Below are positions 49,875-60,794 of a stretch of 64,000 nucleotides of DNA, piece after piece. The DNA is taken from contig JAULBX010025253.1 in NCBI GenBank assembly GCA_032358255.1, positions 1 through 64,000 on the forward strand, written 5' to 3'. Below the pieces are notes generated by a model. The model saw nothing but the letters and a program-made list of their open reading frames with translations. It made no database searches and was not told the origin of the DNA. The stretch is from Heterotrichella gracilis (Eukaryota > Sar > Xanthophyceae > Tribonematales > Xanthonemataceae). Numbering within the stretch: the stretch's first letter is position 1; each line of letters begins with the position of its first letter. Made by a program: the position numbers and the translations under genes.

Positions 49875-52800
49875 TCACAAGTACTGGCGGCAGTTGGGTG
49901 CCCCACACTTGCATTGCAGCAGGCCAGGGGTGGTGCCATCAGCATCAGCAGTGGGGAGAGACAAACAGTAGTCATACCTGCACAGTGGGCACAACTGGCT
50001 TGAAGAAATGCATGGTCCTGCACCATCACAGCGCTTCACCACCACACCTAGTCAAGTCGCTCACAACTTGCACCAGCTCAAGACAACACGTATTTGGCAT
50101 GGTGCGCACAAGGAGTTAAAAAAAGGGGCAGCGAATCACAATATATAGTTCAAAGAACATTAGAAACAATATATTTACACTATGCAACCTGTCCTTGACC
50201 AGGCGCATTGTTGAAAGATGGGGAAGTGTACCCAACTGCCTATATGGTCTCCCACCATACTATGTGGCACATGAACTCGCCCACTAGTTATTGGTGACGC
50301 AGTGCAGATATTTAGCCACTTGCAAGTGCACATTGCTACTCACGCAAGCTCCTCCTCCGGCGCAATCTGCCTGAGCGCGTGGATGAAGACGCGTGTGACG
50401 CCATCGATCACCGTCTTACGCGCCTTGCAGTTTGGCCTACAAGTGGGGGCCACGGCGGGTTTGCCATATGCACATCCATTTTTGCACACAATTTTGGTGG
50501 GGGCGATGGCGCACTTGTGATGGCGCAATGATAAATTAATCACGCTTTGTGGTGAAGCCAGTGATCAAAGGGCAAAGTGATCAAAGGGCGAAACAGCCAG
50601 TGATCAAAGGGCAAAACAGCCATGGTCATACTAGCATACAATGCATTTGCGGGGGTTTATGTGCCCTTTGCTTGCAGCTTGTCTTGGATGCGCCAGCAGG
50701 TGAGCCCAAAAATGGTCACATGAACAACGGGTAAAACAGATAGTTACATGTGTAACCCCATGTATATACACACCCAATTATCTCCATGTATGTACACACC
50801 CACCCACCTGCAAGAGTGGTTGATGAACCGCGCAAGGTTGCCCCGCATGGTGGCGTCCACTACATGGTCTGCGTTTAGGCCAAAAAAGTAGGTTCCCATC
50901 CCCTGCTTCATGTATTGTGCCTCCCTGATGTCGCTGAGTGGGCGCCGGATGACCTCCCCGGTGTACTCCATAAGGAGCTCACCGGTCTCAAGGTACTCTA
51001 CGGGTCAGGAGTAAACAATGTAACACCACTGATATAAAGCAAGCAAATTGACATAAAAATAAGTACATCGAAATATTTAATTTCATGCAGCTTGCTTGCG
51101 GGGGGGAGGGTGAAAACCAGGGTGCGAACTCTCAAATCAGGCAGAGTCCAAGTCACATGGCGGCTCGAGGCTGTATGTTGGCACATCTATCCTGCGTGAT
51201 CGTTCTCAATGTGCTGACACGCATCAGCACCAAGGATAGATTGACATAATCCATTAATAGCAATGGTAGCGACATGTTTCAAAGGTATTGCACCAGCCAC
51301 TGGCAGGGCCCTTGCATGCCTCCTGGACAAGGAGTCGGCCTGGCAGCAGATGCATACCCACACGGCTGTAACCACCTGCACAGCCCTCTTTGTATTTGCA
51401 GTTGCACCCACCTGTCGTGTACACGCCCAGCTGTGCAATTGCCGACCGCCGCACCACAAAGCGGCCCATCTTGCTGCGGGCGGTGCTGAGCTCAAGCTTC
51501 ACATTGCGACTGGGTCTGTGCGCACACACCCTGCCTGTCAGACACACAGGGGCAGGGGATGCCAAGGCACATGCCAAGCAAAACAGGGGCAGGGTCCAAC
51601 AGTGCCTGTTTTCTAAATGCAATAGCATTGCCATTGTCCAAGGCGGGGACAGGACCTCCTGATGCCTACAAGCAGGCAGGATTGTAGCCTCTTTGGATAC
51701 AATGCAGGTGACTCCTACAGTTCTGCACCAACCAAGAACGCCTGATCACACGCACTTGAACTCAGCAGAAGCAGCCACCGCCGAGGGCCGCTTGGTCCGC
51801 GCCAAGGGCGTCCCCTCAGGCCCCTTGGGCCCCGTGGTGGGTGGTGTGCTGAGGGCGTGGCGCTGCTGGTGCTGGCCCGACAGCTGCAGGGGGGGTGGGG
51901 GGCGGTGCGTGCTGGTGCGTAGGTGGGTGGCGTCGCGGTAGGGGATGGCGCGGCTGCACCCCGCCTGGAGGGACAGCATCTGCGGCAAAAACAGCCTTGT
52001 TTAGGGTTTAGGGTTTAGGGTTATAAGGGTTGGCACGGCGGCACCCCGCCTCATCAAGATAGAGATTGGGGTGCTGGTGGCATGGATGATGGACTAAACC
52101 CTTCTACCAGAATGAGGCACGGGAATTGCTGCCTAGTGCGCCCATGCGATGGTCACTGCCGCGCGTGCATGCGCTTAATAACGGCGCATACAGCAATGCA
52201 TGCAGTTTTGGAGCCTAGCAGTCACTCGCCACACCAGACCGCGACCATGCACGCGCTGCCACGCACCTCACAGATGATGCTGTGTACCTCCGGCATGGAC
52301 TTCTTGGTGGGCCCACGTTTCCTCCCCTTGCGCACTGGCCCATCCACGTTCCCATCCCCTTGCAATTCCCTCTTCCGCCCCTTGGCCACTTGCCCTTCCC
52401 CATGCTCATGTCCTGGCCTTGACATCGCCTTCTTCCTCCCCTGGGGCATCACCCCTTCATCATTGTCTTCCCCTGTTGCCAAGCTCACCTCCCGTGATAT
52501 GGAGAGGGTGGCAGCTGAGTCCTGGAGCCGCAGGGGGGTGGTTGCAGGTGAAGAGCAGGGGGCGAGGGAGAGGGGGGCTGCACTGCTGGTGGTTGGGCAT
52601 CGCCCTGCACATGGTGTGAAAGCAGTGATATGTGCAGGGTTAAGGTGGAAAAATGTCGGGCCCTGCACTTCTAGATCTGCCCCTTGTGAAGGCCTGGAAG
52701 CAGTGCAGGGCACCAGCAGTACTAGTGCCGTGGCATCGATGACATCAACTTGGCAGGTGAGCTGCATGACTGGTACCTGGTACCACATTAGGATAAACAT

Positions 52801-53747
52801 ATGCTTTGTGCAGCCCAAATTGGTATTGAAAATATGCGTGAAGTACCTGAGGGTCCAGGCGGAACCTCCAGGCTGCACTCCTGCTGGCAGGGGTTGAACT
52901 GTGGCGCAGATGGCACAGCTACACCCCTCTCCTTGAGTGTGGCTTTGACGCTGGGTGTGACAGCAAGTCTGACAGCAGAGGGTGCCTGCCTCTTTTGGGC
53001 ATGTTGTTGCCGCCGCTTTTTGGTGGAGACAGGACGCTGTTGGTGTGAGGTAACATGTACATCGCGGCCCTGGCAACCCTTAGCGTTTTCAAGCACATGC
53101 GCAGGGTCATGGCTGGCTGCCGGTGCGGGAGCAGTGTCTGGTGGTAAGGACACCTGCTTCTCAATGCAGATCCTCTGAGAACCCAGCTTGATGACGATGC
53201 TGTGCTTCTTCTTGGTTCCGCTGCCGCGCTGGCTTGAGCTGGAATGGCCAGTTGGATGGCTGGTGGCCCTGTCTGGAGGGCAATTGGCTGCCACCACAGG
53301 TGCGGCTTGACATGCTGGGGTTGAAGCCAAGTCCTGGGCTGCACTTGTGATGTGCCTGTACCTCTCTCGCAAGGACTCCACAAGGTTGAAAGGCTTGGCA
53401 TCTGGCTTCATGTCTGACTTGCTGACTTCAAGCTGCAGTCCCTGGCCAGCCAAGCTTGCAGATGGCCCAACCTGACTGCTTTGCAGCCCAGTGATAGCTG
53501 CCCAAGCAAAGTCTGCCACTCCAAGCGTGGGAGGTGCGGTATCTGATGCTTCGCTGGCCTCTGCTGTGAGTATCTGTGCAGCACTGAAGGCGCAGCCCTG
53601 CTGGCAATGACCGTTGTAGCCATAGCTGAAAGCACTGTCTAGGGCAACAGCTTCCAGCATATTGCACCTTGCATGCACCAAGCTTTGGTTCCTGTTCACG
53701 AGAGGGGTATACGTCAGCCCAAAACACCGCTTTTTGGACGGATTCAA
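49875..53747 (-). CDS. SET-domain histone lysine methyltransferase, trithorax/SET1-like
   Basis: Probable nuclear enzyme that methylates histone H3, most likely Lys4. Seven exons join exactly: 53747-52847, 52604-52267, 51979-51756, 51515-51412, 50997-50808, 50436-50344 and 49977-49875, giving 650 residues. The first 480 or so residues are low in fold signals: Ser/Ala/Gln-rich, with basic patches (KKKHSIVIKLGS, STKKRRQQHAQKRQ, KGRKRGPTKK) that suit nuclear import or DNA contact. The SET domain follows at about 503-620: MEYTGEVIRRP, VVDATMRGNLARF, NHSC (582-585) and YDY (618-620). A post-SET motif CKCGAPNCRQYL closes the protein. VVDATMRGN..RFINHSC is closest to the trithorax/MLL and SET1 group. 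The opening SET segment (VRRSAIAQLGVYTTGEYLE) departs from the usual GWGLF form. No PHD, FYR or RRM domain was seen. A further 5' exon is possible. Confidence 0.88.
50548..50625. repeat. short tandem repeat, GTGATCAAAGGGC unit
   Basis: Three copies of GTGATCAAAGGGC, two followed by AAACAGCCA, lie in the intron between two SET exons. Confidence 0.8.
51999..52022 (+). repeat. interstitial telomere-like tract (TTTAGGG)3
   Basis: Three TTTAGGG units lie in an intron of the SET gene. This is one of the cleanest telomere-like tracts in the window. Confidence 0.85.
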
Positions 53748-54706
53748 ACTTTTTTGAGCTTTTCTTGTAGGGCAAGGTTGAAGAAAATGAACAAAATAGG
53801 CTCTTCAGCTCAATTGATAACGAACCAGAGGCACTCAGAAAGGCATCCTGGGTCTTCTATGACAGGGGTTGTGGAGTGCCGTGTCACTTCCGCATGCGGC
53901 CATGTGACTAAGGAAAACTATGCTGGGTACTTGCCCAGAGCTAACCTTTTGGCTTAAACGCTGAGCCTTTCTGTCATCGTTATTGGGTGGTTGTAGTATG
54001 GTTTGTGGGGCAAGTGCCGGTCTCAACCTTCGGTTGAACCTACCTAGGACCAGGTTGAGGGTTCCGCGGTTTTCAGATCGCCCACAAGGTCCAAATTGCT
54101 GTGAATCGAACAGGTTTGCGCTACGCCCAGTAGCAGATTCCGAGGATTGTACTATAAGGTGGCAGTGCTGAAAAGCCCTGGTGGGTTTCCAACCAATAAC
54201 CGTTCGATGGCAAACCTTCTCGTCAACTTCAAGAGTGGCATGAAACGGGGATCAACTGTTGTTGACTAGCCACAGGATTACAACAGCATTCCCTCACTTG
54301 TCAAATGGTGAAAGGCCCTAGTTTCCACAAGGCTGTTTTCTTGGTTCAGCCCAATGCAGCTTGCAAGTTCAGCTCAAGGTTCTGCCCTCTCATTTGGCGC
54401 CAGATGTCAGAGGGTCTAAATCCTAAGCAGGTCCACCGCTGCCCACCAAACTTGCGAGGGTACGCAAATGTGAAGCATTTATTTAGAGCTGAATTTGTCT
54501 GTTTTTGGTTGGGCAAAACAAAATGGCCAAGCAACCCCCACCCGTTGTGCTCTCCCTAGACATACAAAGTGTGTAGACCCACCCAAGCAATGCTTTTAGG
54601 CCACGCTACCTGTAGAGATAGCTTCCACCTCTCCCAATGCGCACGGCATTAGCATTTGCGTTGCATGCATGCATGCATATGTCGTGAGTTGTGAGGTATA
54701 CATGGA
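53748..54706. other. divergent promoter region, SET and WASH1-like genes
   Basis: The two genes start away from each other across about 960 bases. I recognised no TATA box or known site, but a run of TGCATGCATGCATGCATATG lies at 54662-54681, close before the WASH1-like start. Confidence 0.45.
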
Positions 54707-57700
54707 ATGGACCTCAACGTGCCTTTACAGCTCCAGGATTTCCCACCAGAGACCACTTACGAGCAAATCTGCCAGTCCCTGCTGGCTCTACAAGGCGCAA
54801 CAGACACCCTCTTCTGCAGATTTGCGCAGCAGATTGCACAGCAGAATGGTAAGTGGGGTGGTTTGGTTTGCACGCCATACAAGTGTTGGGTATCACCCAA
54901 GCTTTTGCAAAGGACTATGATGTAGAGAAAGGGACATCCTGCCAACGATCTCTGGCATCATTGCTTGTTGCAGAGGTTGCGCATAGGCTGGTGCAGCGCC
55001 TCAAGGCAGTGGAAGAAAAGCTGCAGCAGCTGAGCTGCTCTGGAAAGGTAAATGTGTTGTGTTGTCCGTTGATCAGGCCAACGTGCTTTACATGCTGCCA
55101 GCAGACAGGGCATCCTAACAGTGACTACCAAACTATGCCGCATCCACAGCATTGGTTCACATCCCGAGTGGGTCCACACCACCACTGGCCTGAAACCTGG
55201 TGGCCCCGGTTGATGCACCACTGTGAAACTTTGTACGCATGAATCCAGAGCGTTTTACAGCATTTCTACTCCCTTGGTGTTTAACATGCATGACTTGTGC
55301 CCTACGAGCTCAGTTTGTCGCCCTCTCGCTGATGCACAGGCGGTCATCCTGCAAGCCCCGCTACACCACCCAGCAGCGGCAGACGCAGCGCAGTACCAGC
55401 TACAGCTCACCTCCACAGCAGGGCCCATTAGCAGCGAGCCAGCAGTGGTGCAACTGCCCACCATCGGAGCGCTGCCTGGGCCGGTGCAGGGCAAGGAGAC
55501 GCAGGAGCTGTACCACTTCTTCCGGCAGGCAGCAGCCACTGCAGAAGAGGAGGCAGCGCACCAGGTACTCCCTCACCCTGAATTCCAAGTGCTGCAAAGA
55601 GCTTAGGAGGTTATCAGGAAATTGCTGTTACAACAAGATTGCACGACTTATTGGATTTTGACAGTCATATTGAATTGTCATGGTTTAGTGGTTCCGTGTC
55701 AGGCCTGTGCGACAGTGCAGCCAGGCGGGGTTGAGCATGCTGAATGCTTGGTGTATGCTAGCAACATGGAACACCTTTGGGTATATGGCAGCAAACCCGC
55801 ATGCTGGCCAGGCTATCGCGGGACTGATGGGTCGCCTACCTGACTGTCTGTCCTGCAGGATGAAGTGGATGCCGGGGACAATGCCCCTTCCCGAGCCACC
55901 TTGGATGTGGCACTCCTGGAGGACCCAGCAAGGTGGGTTCATGGGCACAGATGTCGAGGTCTACTGCCTGTGTTCGTTACGCATCCATGGGGATTTCGTG
56001 TACGTGATTGGGTCGGTTGGCTAGATGCACATATGCGCGCCTTACTACACATGGATGCATGTGCGCACACACAAGGACTTCGCATGATGATGTATCTTCT
56101 GAAGTCACAGGCAATCATGGCCTATGAATATCATGGATGGCAACTGGTGGCAAGTCTACATACATCCGCTGGCTGCAACGACGTCAAGCTGGAGCACGCA
56201 CAGCATGATGTCTCCATGCACCATTCATGCTGATTCCCACATGAACCTGGATGGATTTCTACAACCGGCTGTAACTAACTAACTAACCGTTTCCATCTGA
56301 CATGTGGAACCCTGTTGTGCGCAGCCTGCTGGAGGTGGTGTGTGGCAAGCGCCTGGGTGGCGGTGACAGCCGCGCAACACTAGCCAGGACGGCCTCTGAC
56401 ACAACGTCTGTGGTGCGTGCTGCATGCTGCGCTTGCTCGTGCACTGTGTGAATGTAGGCTGTTCTTGCCTGTTGAGTGTGTGCATGTGCTGTCTCAAACC
56501 TTGGCACTGGTGCGTGCTGCTTGCTGCGCTTACTAATGCACACATGTATGCTTGAAACGGCCACTTGGGTTCGTTGCATTCCAGCCACCTACCACCATGC
56601 GGCATTCATGAAACCCACACCCAAAGGGCATTGAATAGGGTATCGTGGGTGGGGTCCACCTGCCTCCTATATACACATTGGGGGGTGATTTAAAAGATTA
56701 GCCATTTAGAATGTTCTCATCCACCCCATTGCAACCACGCCCTGCAGTCCGCCGCCCCTTCCATGCGCCAGTACCCCACCACCACCACCACCACCACCAC
56801 CCCGCTGGGATCTTACCTCCACGCCATACCAGAGAGCTCCCTGCAGCCCGCAAGGGGAGGACTGCGCCTGCTGGCTGGGTCCTCCCGGGGGCAATCTGTG
56901 CGCCATGGCAGGAGCTCATCAGTGGCTTCATCCAGCATGGTGTCCGATTATCTATCGGGTGCGTTTAGGGTAATGGTGGTAACCTAGGACACCTGAGAGC
57001 AACGCGCATGCCGGCTTGTCATTGCTCAATGTAAGCGGGCTGGCAGCACAATAACATTGCTGTAATCACTTTATTCATTATTGGTATATTATTACTATTT
57101 ATTGACTGTTTCCAGTCCTTCTGCGGCTGCACATTTGATTGAGCGGTTGCACATGTGCGATATTGGCAGTTGTGTTTGTTCTGCCATATCTTGTTGAACT
57201 GGGTTTGATGTTCAATCCAGAGTCTCTCGGACTTCAGCTGTGACTCCCCCCGCGCAGGCCCTGTGCGCCCCCCCGCCTACCCGCTGGCGCTCCCCTCCAC
57301 CCTCCACCACCGCGCCGACAGCAGCGATGAGGCCGACAGGTACTCCGAGGTGTCTTGGAATTCCCAGACCCTGCCCAGCACCGTGCGGGAATGGATCTCG
57401 CACCCCGATGTGCCCCGCGGCACATCCCCGCTCATGGCGCGCCACACAAAGTACCCATCAGATGTGTCGGACCCAGGGACTGAGTCCATCCCAGAGCTGG
57501 GGTACGCACCATTCTACCCGCCGCATGATGGGGCACCATCGCCGAGGGACGCGCCGCATGCCGCGGGCCACGCCACCCCTCCACACCACCCTCATCCCAT
57601 TGGGCAGCGCAGGATTGGCTCCCGCTCAACCAGCCAATCAGGGAGCACTCGAGGGACATCGGCGCATCCCAGCGTGCCACCTGGCGCCAGGCAGGAATAC

Positions 57701-59235
57701 CCTCAAAGCCGGGGGCAAACCCTAATAGGGCAGTCACACCGGGGGACGCAGCCTGCGAGGCCAGTCAGCCTGCAGCAGTCTCTAGGTGTGCTGCCCCCGC
57801 CAGGTGGCGATACCTTATTGGGCGGTGACGGGGGGCGGCCCATGCAGATGCAGGTGCATTCACCCTCCGGAAGGGTATTGCATGATCAAGGGGTATGGCG
57901 TGGGGATTCAGGAGGGGAGGGTTTTGAGCGGCTGGATGAGCTGGGGATGCAGGAAGCGGGAGCCTCTGGAGCACAACCCAAGGTGTGGCCATGCCTCAGT
58001 ATCTGCAATCCCAACTTCTCCTACCATCTGAGGCAACATGCTGCTTTACTCAAACCCAGACCAACTGAGACATGTTATGCAACGAGCCTGTTGCTGGCTG
58101 AATGGCCAGGGCCAATACTCAATGGCATACCTTCCTTTCATGTCACCCGGCCACGCAAACTGCACACGCATTGCGCAACACCCCCTCCCCAAGCCTACTC
58201 AAGTCCCTCCATGCCCATGCAGGTGTCCTACACAGGCAGCGACACCATGTCTCAGGTGGATGCGGCGCTGTTTGAAGCCGCCGACCTGCCGCCCTTGCCA
58301 CTGCCATACACAGCGACAGAGGGGCACATGCCGCGTGCGCCGCCCACCACCCGCCAACCAGGATGGTGTGTGACGCATCATATTGCACCGCACCTGCCAT
58401 AGCACATTCTGCGGCCATGTCGCTACCACGCTAATTGGTGTTGGCCTTTTGCAATAACTGCACGCCCTGTGAAAGTTCACATTGGAGAATTGTAGGACAA
58501 TTTGTTTTCAGAAGTGAAGAATACAAGATAGGAACAAAAAATACCCTCGATGCCTGCAGGCTGATCAGATTCATGGATAGGTTTGACCCCGAGGATCGAA
58601 CTGCCGTGCTGGGCGTCTCCCCTGATCTACAACCTGCACCTTTTGGCAACCCTGGAAGGGGTTCATACGGTGCTGACATGGCACTGTCGGGCAGGCGGGA
58701 TGTTGATCCAGTGGTGCCGCTTCACCGGCCACACACGGTATGGGAGGAAACCCTTAGGGTTTGCGGGGGGTTTTCAATGCAAAGCATACCACAGCAGCAG
58801 CATACCTTGGTGTGCCAGGTATTTCACGGCCCTAAACCCTATATAAGGACCAAATCACGGCCGAGGACCATGCCAATACCGTCACAAATGTGTGCTGACC
58901 AGCCGGCAGCTTACTTTTGCATACAAATGGGGTTTTTGACCATGTGCTGGCAGCACAGCGCCCTGACTCATAAACACATGCTAGTTTACAGCACCCATGA
59001 TGCCTGCTGTCCAGTCCCTTGCTGGATTGCTGCGCCAAGTCTCATCACCATATGCTTTTCCTGCTGAACAGCATGGAAACCTAAACCCTACACCATCCTC
59101 TTCCGCGGCCATTAGTCCGCCTTGCAGGCAGACGCTGGTTCTGATGCGGGTGCGTCTGATGTGCTGTCCGACTCCCTTGCCGCGGCCATCAGCCAGCGCA
59201 GCCTGGCCATGCAAAGGAGGGATCTGGAGGACTGA
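54707..59235 (+). CDS. WASH1-like actin nucleation-promoting factor
   Basis: Likely the WASH1 subunit of the WASH complex, which drives Arp2/3 actin branching on endosomes. Ten exons join: 54707-54848, 54974-55047, 55340-55564, 55859-55932, 56325-56412, 56748-56958, 57258-57982, 58223-58365, 58560-58737 and 59128-59235, giving 655 residues. The N-terminal 110 residues follow the WASH homology domain: VPLQLQDFPPETTYEQICQS, then a helix with DTLFCRFAQQIAQQN and a coiled RLVQRLKAVEEKLQQLSCSGK leading into KAVILQAP. The middle is Pro/Ser/His-rich and disordered, with an eight-Thr run from an ACC repeat (about 56776-56801). The C-terminus (SDVLSDSLAAAISQRSLAMQ RRDLED) could be a reduced Arp2/3-binding segment, but there is no clear WH2 motif and no terminal acidic-Trp. 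I may have missed a small exon between 58737 and 59128. The call rests on the N-terminus. Confidence 0.58.
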
Positions 59236-60794
59236 GCGAGCTTTTGAGGTGATGGGTTGATGGGATGGGCGAGTGTTCAGGCGCAGGCTGGCCTTGCCGA
59301 GGAGGGACATGGAGGGCTAAAACCCTAAGGCTAAACCCCCTTAGGGCGGCAGTTGGGCGCATCTCCGGGCCCCATGCTTTGCCTGATCCACCATCGGGCA
59401 TCGCCGATTGTGGGGAGTAAGCTTCCAGTGGGTGCTTTTGGTGCGTGTGTGCGCCACTCAGGCTGACAGTGTGCTGTCTGGAGCGACATGATGCGTCAAG
59501 TCAAATTCTCAGGGAAAATTGTTGCTGGGTCAGACTCTAGCGCAACAATGCCATCACTATGCCGTATTTTACCAATGTCATGTGTCAGCTGGGAGAAAAT
59601 GCCGCATGCAACTTGCTCTCGCAGTGCGTTTGCCAACAATCTGTGTACACCGGCACTGGCCCTCGCGTGCTACGGTGCGTGCATTGCACAGCCTGCAGCC
59701 CCTGAGGTGGCTGACACTCGCTGTAACACTGAACCTGGTGCACTTCCTAAATTTCTGGATTTGCTCAGTCTAGGCTTAATTTGTTGATGGCTGTCCAACC
59801 TGATTCAAGAAGGCAAGTAAACCCGCCCCCACATACAGTAGGGAGACACACACCACAGCCAGAATGTTGGAAAATACACACACAGGGGCAGCACCCAGAA
59901 CATCTATGAACTGGAATAGTGTCAAATGGTGTGATGAGCATGATTTTGTGCACCCCTGATCAAGCAGCTGCAGCTTTTGTTGAGGGAGTGTTTTGTTGCA
60001 AAAATAAGAGATTTTTGACAGGGTGAGGTGTCAGAGCCAGAGCCACGAGGAATCCATCTGTGCCGTGAGTACACATGTGCAGCTGCTTAGCAGCTGTGGC
60101 GTCACCTTTGCGCCCACTTCGTAAAATACTCTTGCAAGCGGCAAAGAGTTGTTCACCACCCACCGCCGCCAAAGTTTTGTCGCATCGTTATGCGCGCTGC
60201 GTAGCTGCTGTCCGTTTCGTTGCGCAAAGTGTTCCAGGCCGTGCAAGCTTTGACTTCGGTCTCGCAATAAAGTCCAGTTTTGGGGTGATGCATCAACCCC
60301 TATTCATCGCGTACATGCGTTGCGAACCCACAGCGATACACTTGACATAGGTGCATAAGAAGGCGCAGCAGTCTTCAGCGTGTTCACTCAGTTCAAAACC
60401 TTTACAAGAGCTTGCGCCTTCTTTTTAGGATTAAATAGCATCGATTTATGATTAAATGGATTTTCACCAAACCACAGCATAGAAGAGGGTTGACAAGTTG
60501 TTTAATGGGGGTTGAAGGCAGTGTCCAACCGTGTTGTGTCGAACATGGTGTCACTGAAAGCCTACGTGGCCTAGCCTTTTGGCAATAGGTAGCGTGTTTC
60601 ACTAATGCACTTTTCCCTGTGACAATGCAGTTCATGGTCACATTTGTGAATGGGGCATAACAGGGCCAGTGAACAGGGCCATTCCCGTGTCTGTATTAGT
60701 CTCAGCAGTCCATTAAGACCAGTGTCTGCAGTATTCAACTAGCCTAGGGCAGTCGCAGTACCTGTGGCGCCTTTTCCAGGACTCACAGCACGCA
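59236..60794. other. spacer before the lipase gene
   Basis: No exon was supported. This is the 3' region of the WASH1-like gene followed by the upstream region of the lipase gene. Confidence 0.5.
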
